A stretch of DNA of 34,019 nt from CANKHA01 sp034668825 (GTDB taxonomy: Bacteria; Pseudomonadota; Alphaproteobacteria; Rhizobiales; Xanthobacteraceae): positions 1-34,019 of the forward strand of contig JAXDOR010000156.1 of NCBI GenBank assembly GCA_034668825.1, written 5' to 3'. Within the stretch, counting starts at the first letter, position 1. Each line of letters begins with the position of its first letter. Under the pieces are notes generated by a model. It saw only the letters and a program-made list of their open reading frames with translations, was not told the origin of the DNA and made no database searches. A program made the position numbers and the translations under genes. This document shows, one piece after another, positions 30,455-34,019 of this stretch.

Positions 30455-32026
30455 TCACTTGTTGCCGCGCACACCTAAACGGCTAAGTCCATCGGCCGGT
30501 TCCTTCAAGCTTGGCTCCAGCGCCAGTGCGCGCCGGTAATCGGCAATGGCCTTGTCGCGGTCGCCGAGCTTTTCGTAAATAGTCCCGCGGGTGCTCAAAA
30601 CGTTGGCTTGCTTCGGATCAAGCTGCAGCGCCTTGCTGATGTCGGTTAGCGCCTCCTTGTCGCGCCCGGCGAGATGCAGCGCGGAAGCGCGGTTGTACAA
30701 GGGAAGCGCATTGTCGGGCGCGAGCTCAATCGCCTTGGCGTAATCGGCAATGGCGCGGTCGAGATCTTTTTTCAGCAGCCAAACGTTGCCGCGATTGTTG
30801 AAGGCATGCGCGGCGTCGGGATCGAGACGCGCCGCCCGGTCGAAGTCGGCAATGGCGCGGTCGTGGTCGCCTTTGTCCTCCCAGGCATTGCCGCGATTGT
30901 TGAAAGCCGCGGCGTTGTTTGGGTCGAGCCGGATGGTCTGATCGAAATCGGCGATGGCGCGATCGATCTCGCCCTTGCGGCGCCAGGCGATGCCGCGATT
31001 ATAATAAGCCGCCGCGTAATTCGGATCGAGCCGCAGCGCCTGATTATAGTCGCTCATCGCGCGGCCGCGGTCGCCCTTGTCGTCCCAAGCATTGCCGCGG
31101 TTGTTGTAGGCGCTGGCGAGCTTGGGATCGAGGCGTATGGCCCGATCAAAATCGGCGATGGCGCGCGGCAGATCGTGCTTGTCGTACCAGGTGAGGCCGC
31201 GTTCGGCATAGGCATTGGCGTGACGCGGGTCGAGCTGGATCGCGCGGTCGAAATCGGCCAGCGCGCTATCGGTGTCGCCGTTGCGCCGCGACACCACGCC
31301 GCGATTGAAATAACTCAGCGCATAATTCGGATCGGCCTTGATGGCTTCGCTGTAATCCGCCAGAGCGCGATCCCGGTCGCCGCTGTCGTCCCAGGCGTTG
31401 CCACGATTGGTGAAGGCTGCCGCGAACTTCGGGTCGAGCTTGATGGCGGCGTCGAAATTGGCGATGGCGCGTTCGTAGTTCTTCTTGTCGTACCAGGCGA
31501 GCCCGCGATTATTGTAGGCCAGCGCGAAATCCCTATCGATGCGGACGGCGCGGTCGAAATCCGCCAGCGCCCGGTCGAGCTCGCCCTTGTCCCGCCAGAT
31601 GCCGCCGCGATGGTTGTAGGCGCTGGCGTTGTTCGGATCGAGACGGATGGCTTGGTCGAAATCGGCGACCGCGCGCTCGCGATTGCCCTTTTCCGCCCAG
31701 GCCATACCGCGGCTGTCATAGGCGATCACGTACTTGGCGTCGAGCCGCAGCGCTTGATCGAAGTCGGCGATGGCGCCGTCGGTCTGGCCTTTTTCCCGGC
31801 GCGCGTTCCCGCGCGCGGCATAGATGATCGCCAGTGCCTCCTTGCGGGTGCCGGCCTTGCCGATCAGCGCCGAGCAGGCATCGATCCGCTCATCCGCGCT
31901 CGCCGGAATGTCGCCGACGCAGCGTTGCTGGTCGGGAGAGTCCTCAGCACAGACGGGCGCCATGCCGAGGAGAAACGCCGAAGCCAATCCGATGATGATC
32001 GTTCCCGCTCGCATCGTCGGATTCAA
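30455..32026 (-). CDS. Secreted TPR-repeat protein (13 repeats)
   Basis: The 523-residue product has a signal peptide (ending near CAEDSP, about residue 29), a C-x14-C segment (Cys36, Cys51: RCVGDIPASADERIDAC) and about 13 tandem 34-residue TPRs from residue 64 to the end. Each TPR shows the pattern AYxNRGxAWxxKGDxDRAIADFDxAIRLDP. TPRs form superhelical scaffolds for protein binding. The start is TTG 32026, whose T-T-G shares bases with the preceding gene's TGA stop (TTGA), with AGGGA eight bases upstream; ATG 32014 is an alternative that still carries the signal peptide. This implies translational coupling to the Spy-like gene. The DNA repeats underlying the TPRs also make false long antisense frames. 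Confidence 0.92.
   Translation of the reverse strand: MNPTMRAGTIIIGLASAFLLGMAPVCAEDSPDQQRCVGDIPASADERIDACSALIGKAGTRKEALAIIYAARGNARREKGQTDGAIADFDQALRLDAKYVIAYDSRGMAWAEKGNRERAVADFDQAIRLDPNNASAYNHRGGIWRDKGELDRALADFDRAVRIDRDFALAYNNRGLAWYDKKNYERAIANFDAAIKLDPKFAAAFTNRGNAWDDSGDRDRALADYSEAIKADPNYALSYFNRGVVSRRNGDTDSALADFDRAIQLDPRHANAYAERGLTWYDKHDLPRAIADFDRAIRLDPKLASAYNNRGNAWDDKGDRGRAMSDYNQALRLDPNYAAAYYNRGIAWRRKGEIDRAIADFDQTIRLDPNNAAAFNNRGNAWEDKGDHDRAIADFDRAARLDPDAAHAFNNRGNVWLLKKDLDRAIADYAKAIELAPDNALPLYNRASALHLAGRDKEALTDISKALQLDPKQANVLSTRGTIYEKLGDRDKAIADYRRALALEPSLKEPADGLSRLGVRGNK
30511..31840 (-). repeat. Tandem 102-bp coding repeats (13 TPR units)
   Basis: The DNA coding for the TPR array consists of 13 units of 102 bp with recurring blocks, such as the codons for NRGNAW and AIADFDRAI. 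Units 8 and 10 to 11 look most alike. The repeat can misassemble from short reads and may vary in number between strains. Confidence 0.75.
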
Positions 32027-32562
32027 TGATGCGTTCCCTGATGACCCTCCTGGCCACCCCTGGAATAACCGCGCAACGCTTCGTAGTGTTTGATCTGGGC
32101 CGGGGCGAGTAGCGCCACCGTGGAGAGGTGATATTTCAGATGCGTATTGCGCAGCGCCGCTTGCACTTCGCCGATTGTGGCCGTTGTGCCTTTCAAGCTC
32201 TCGGCGGTAACCGTGTGATTTTTAAATTGCGCGTCGAGATCGGTCTCCAGCGCCAGGAGCTTTTCGCCGAGCGGTACGGCGTCGGCCTTCATCGCCTCGA
32301 ATAGCGATGTGATTTGCGCCCGTTGCTGGTCCGACAGGCCGACTTTGTCGGAAAGCTCCAGGAGATGAATCGGACCCGGATAGCCGTTTAGCTCGGCTGC
32401 CAACGCCAGTCCCATGCCGCGACCGGCCTTGAGATCGGCGATTTGCTGTTCGGACAAAGCCTTGATCGGCCTCGCTTCCAAGCCGGCATAAGGCTGCTGA
32501 GCCTCGCCCGCACTCGCGGCGAGGAAAGTAGAGGCAATTGCGGCAAGCAGGTATCGGTGCAT
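32023..32562 (-). CDS. Spy/CpxP-like periplasmic protein
   Basis: The 179-residue product has a signal peptide (about 1-21, cleavage near GEAQ) and a helical region with LTxxQ-like motifs: ALSEQQIADLKAGRGMGLA near residue 36, and VGLSDQQRAQITSLFEAMKADA near 75. Such proteins (Spy, CpxP, LTXXQ family) are periplasmic chaperones or metal/envelope stress proteins. The His/Gly-rich end (GGQEGHQGTHH) may bind metal. ATG 32562 has GGGAG upstream. The TPR gene's TTG overlaps its TGA. Confidence 0.8.
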   Translation of the reverse strand: MHRYLLAAIASTFLAASAGEAQQPYAGLEARPIKALSEQQIADLKAGRGMGLALAAELNGYPGPIHLLELSDKVGLSDQQRAQITSLFEAMKADAVPLGEKLLALETDLDAQFKNHTVTAESLKGTTATIGEVQAALRNTHLKYHLSTVALLAPAQIKHYEALRGYSRGGQEGHQGTHH

Positions 32563-32844
32563 CGGCTTCGCTCCCGGTTCGGCGCCCCAGCCCTAAGTAC
32601 CACGTCAGGCCCGCATGCTCTAACGGTTCCATTCCTGACATTCTCGTTGCAAAACCTGGCGAATTTCCGCCCGGCGACGGGAACACTCTAGGAATCCTCC
32701 GGCTCCCGTGCTAACGACCTCCGCCAACCCAAAAGCGGGCCATCGAGTCGGACGCGGGACGTAACGCTCCCGCCGTAAAAGGGTTTTTACCCTCCAATCG
32801 AGGTCCGCGATCAAGCCCTCGGGCGAGCGAAAGCGGAGTTGGCA
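32563..32844. other. Divergent promoter region between the Spy/TPR operon and guaB
   Basis: This 282-base gap must hold both promoters. I noted a small hairpin AGGGT-TTTT-ACCCT about 70 bases before guaB (near 32780), too weak to call a terminator or riboswitch. No known purine-riboswitch pattern was recognised. Confidence 0.5.
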
Positions 32845-34019
32845 ATGGCCGCAAAATCCAGAGAGAGCCCGCGCGAGGCGCTCACTTTCGACGACGTGCT
32901 GCTCAAACCGGGTCTGTCGGACACGCTGCCGTCCGAGGTAGATATCCGCTCGCGTATCACCCGCAGTATCTCGCTCAATATTCCTATCGTGGCTTCGGCC
33001 ATGGACACGGTAACCGAAGTGCAGATGGCCATCGCCATGGCGCAAGCCGGCGGCATCGGCGTCATCCATCGCAATCTCGAGCCGGAGCAGCAGGCGGCGC
33101 AAGTCCGTCAGGTAAAGAAATTCGAATCCGGCATGGTGGTGAACCCGCTCACCATCGATCCGGAAGCCACACTCGCCGACGCCCGCAACCTGATGAAGGA
33201 GAATCGTATCTCCGGCATCCCAGTGGTGGAACGCGGCACCGCGGGCAAGCCCGGCAAGCTCGTCGGCATCCTCACGAATCGCGACGTCCGCTTCGCCACC
33301 GACCCCCGCCAGAAGATCGCCGAGCTGATGACCAAGGACGGGCTCATCACCGTGCGCGAAGGCGTCGGCCAGGATGAGGCCAAGCGGCTGCTGCATCAGC
33401 ACCGCATTGAAAAGCTTCTGGTGGTCGATGCGCAATACCGCTGCGTCGGCCTCATCACCGTGAAAGACATGGAGAAGGCGGTCGCCAATCCCAACGCCTG
33501 CAAGGACGATCAGAGCCGGCTACGCGTCGCCGCGGCGACCACGGTCGGCGATAAAGGTTTCGAGCGCACCGAACGGCTGATCGATGCCGGCGTCGATCTT
33601 GTCGTGGTGGACACCGCCCACGGCCATTCCAAGTATGTGCTTGCCGCGGTCAGCCGCATCAAGAAGTTGTCCAATTCCGTTCAGGTCGTTGCCGGCAACA
33701 TCGCGACGGGTGAGGGCGCCAAGGCGCTGATCGATTCCGGCGCCGACGCCATCAAGGTCGGCATCGGCCCCGGCTCGATCTGCACCACGCGCATCGTTGC
33801 CGGCGTCGGCGTGCCGCAACTCACTGCGGTCATGGATGCCGTGGAGGCCGCGCAGGCGACCGACACCCCGATTATTGCCGACGGCGGCATCAAATATTCC
33901 GGCGATCTCGCCAAGGCGCTCGCCGCGGGCGCGGATTGCGCCATGATCGGCTCACTTCTGGCGGGCACCGACGAGACGCCCGGCGAGGTGTTCCTGTATC
34001 AGGGCCGCTCCTATAAGAC
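32845..34019 (+). CDS. guaB: Inosine-5'-monophosphate dehydrogenase GuaB (5' part, cut by window edge)
   Basis: The visible 391 codons run off the right edge. IMPDH converts IMP to XMP with NAD+, the first committed step to guanine nucleotides. Seen are ALTFDDVLLKPGLSDTLPSEVDI at the start, VASAMDTVTEVQMAIAMAQAGGIGVIHRN near 50-78, two CBS domains (about 95-210), VDTAHGHS near 255, GPGSICTTR near 311 with the catalytic Cys, and IADGGIKYSGDLAKALAAGA. ATG 32845 has GGAG upstream (with TT and GGCA between). About 100 C-terminal residues are missing. The long leftward frame on the opposite strand at 32620-33435 is antisense shadow. Confidence 0.97.
   Translation, partial: MAAKSRESPREALTFDDVLLKPGLSDTLPSEVDIRSRITRSISLNIPIVASAMDTVTEVQMAIAMAQAGGIGVIHRNLEPEQQAAQVRQVKKFESGMVVNPLTIDPEATLADARNLMKENRISGIPVVERGTAGKPGKLVGILTNRDVRFATDPRQKIAELMTKDGLITVREGVGQDEAKRLLHQHRIEKLLVVDAQYRCVGLITVKDMEKAVANPNACKDDQSRLRVAAATTVGDKGFERTERLIDAGVDLVVVDTAHGHSKYVLAAVSRIKKLSNSVQVVAGNIATGEGAKALIDSGADAIKVGIGPGSICTTRIVAGVGVPQLTAVMDAVEAAQATDTPIIADGGIKYSGDLAKALAAGADCAMIGSLLAGTDETPGEVFLYQGRSYK

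Noticed and set aside
30674..32029. 451-residue open frame antisense to the TPR gene
   Set aside because: It is a repetitive by-product of the 102-bp TPR repeats in GC-rich DNA; no domain, no ribosome site.
32700..32844. Purine riboswitch before guaB
   Set aside because: Only a small 5-bp hairpin was found; none of the conserved riboswitch core elements was recognised.

Overview
The window looks like chromosomal DNA of a GC-rich alphaproteobacterium, most likely Hyphomicrobiales (Bradyrhizobium/Xanthobacteraceae-like). The clues are an ATP12-type F1-ATPase assembly chaperone, promoter sequences matching the alphaproteobacterial general-stress sigma factor EcfG, stand-alone TctC-type and Fe-type periplasmic binding proteins, and a lipB gene divergent from a small FliN-like protein. 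Genus assignment is inference. No phage, transposase, integrase, CRISPR array or rRNA was seen; the only RNA gene found is tRNA-Leu(GAG). || Layout. 1-5430: 5' part of a GltD-like flavoprotein (minus), ATP12 chaperone, exported kelch protein, PanE-family reductase (minus), DoxX protein and an EamA permease. 5393-8258: a small stress-type membrane protein with its own EcfG-like promoter and terminator, a decayed fragment of an LVIVD-repeat gene, and a chemoreceptor. 8412-13033: a TctC-type binding protein, an HxlR regulator divergent from wrbA with a palindrome between them, then an Fe-type binding protein followed closely by a full-length LVIVD beta-propeller protein. 13040-15830: an MhqD-like hydrolase, a 1-Cys peroxiredoxin with a strong terminator, an SDR with a near-perfect EcfG promoter, and acylphosphatase. 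15837-19285: lipB, a FliN-like single-domain protein, tRNA-Leu, and a large secreted protein combining a carboxypeptidase-regulatory-like domain, a CxxCH haem site and a propeller-like region. 19292-24702: two tandem polysaccharide deacetylases, mgtE, an orphan HTH protein, and a cupredoxin/FTR1 iron-uptake pair. 24959-28150: two tandem aldo/keto reductases, queC and a YdcF-family protein. 28153-34019: DUF599 protein, DHA2-type MFS exporter, a 13-repeat TPR protein coupled to a Spy-like periplasmic protein, and the 5' part of guaB. || Functionally this is mostly chromosomal housekeeping (guaB, lipB, queC, mgtE, ATP12) mixed with oxidative, electrophile and envelope stress functions (WrbA, HxlR, peroxiredoxin, SDR, DoxX, MhqD-like hydrolase, Spy-like protein). 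The least ordinary items are the LVIVD protein with a sigma-region-3-like helical insert and its decayed paralogue 6 kb away, the two EcfG-type promoters, the secreted haem/propeller chimera, and the HxlR/WrbA redox-switch unit. I did not find a clearly new multi-gene defence or mobile system. Domain calls are by eye, without database searches.
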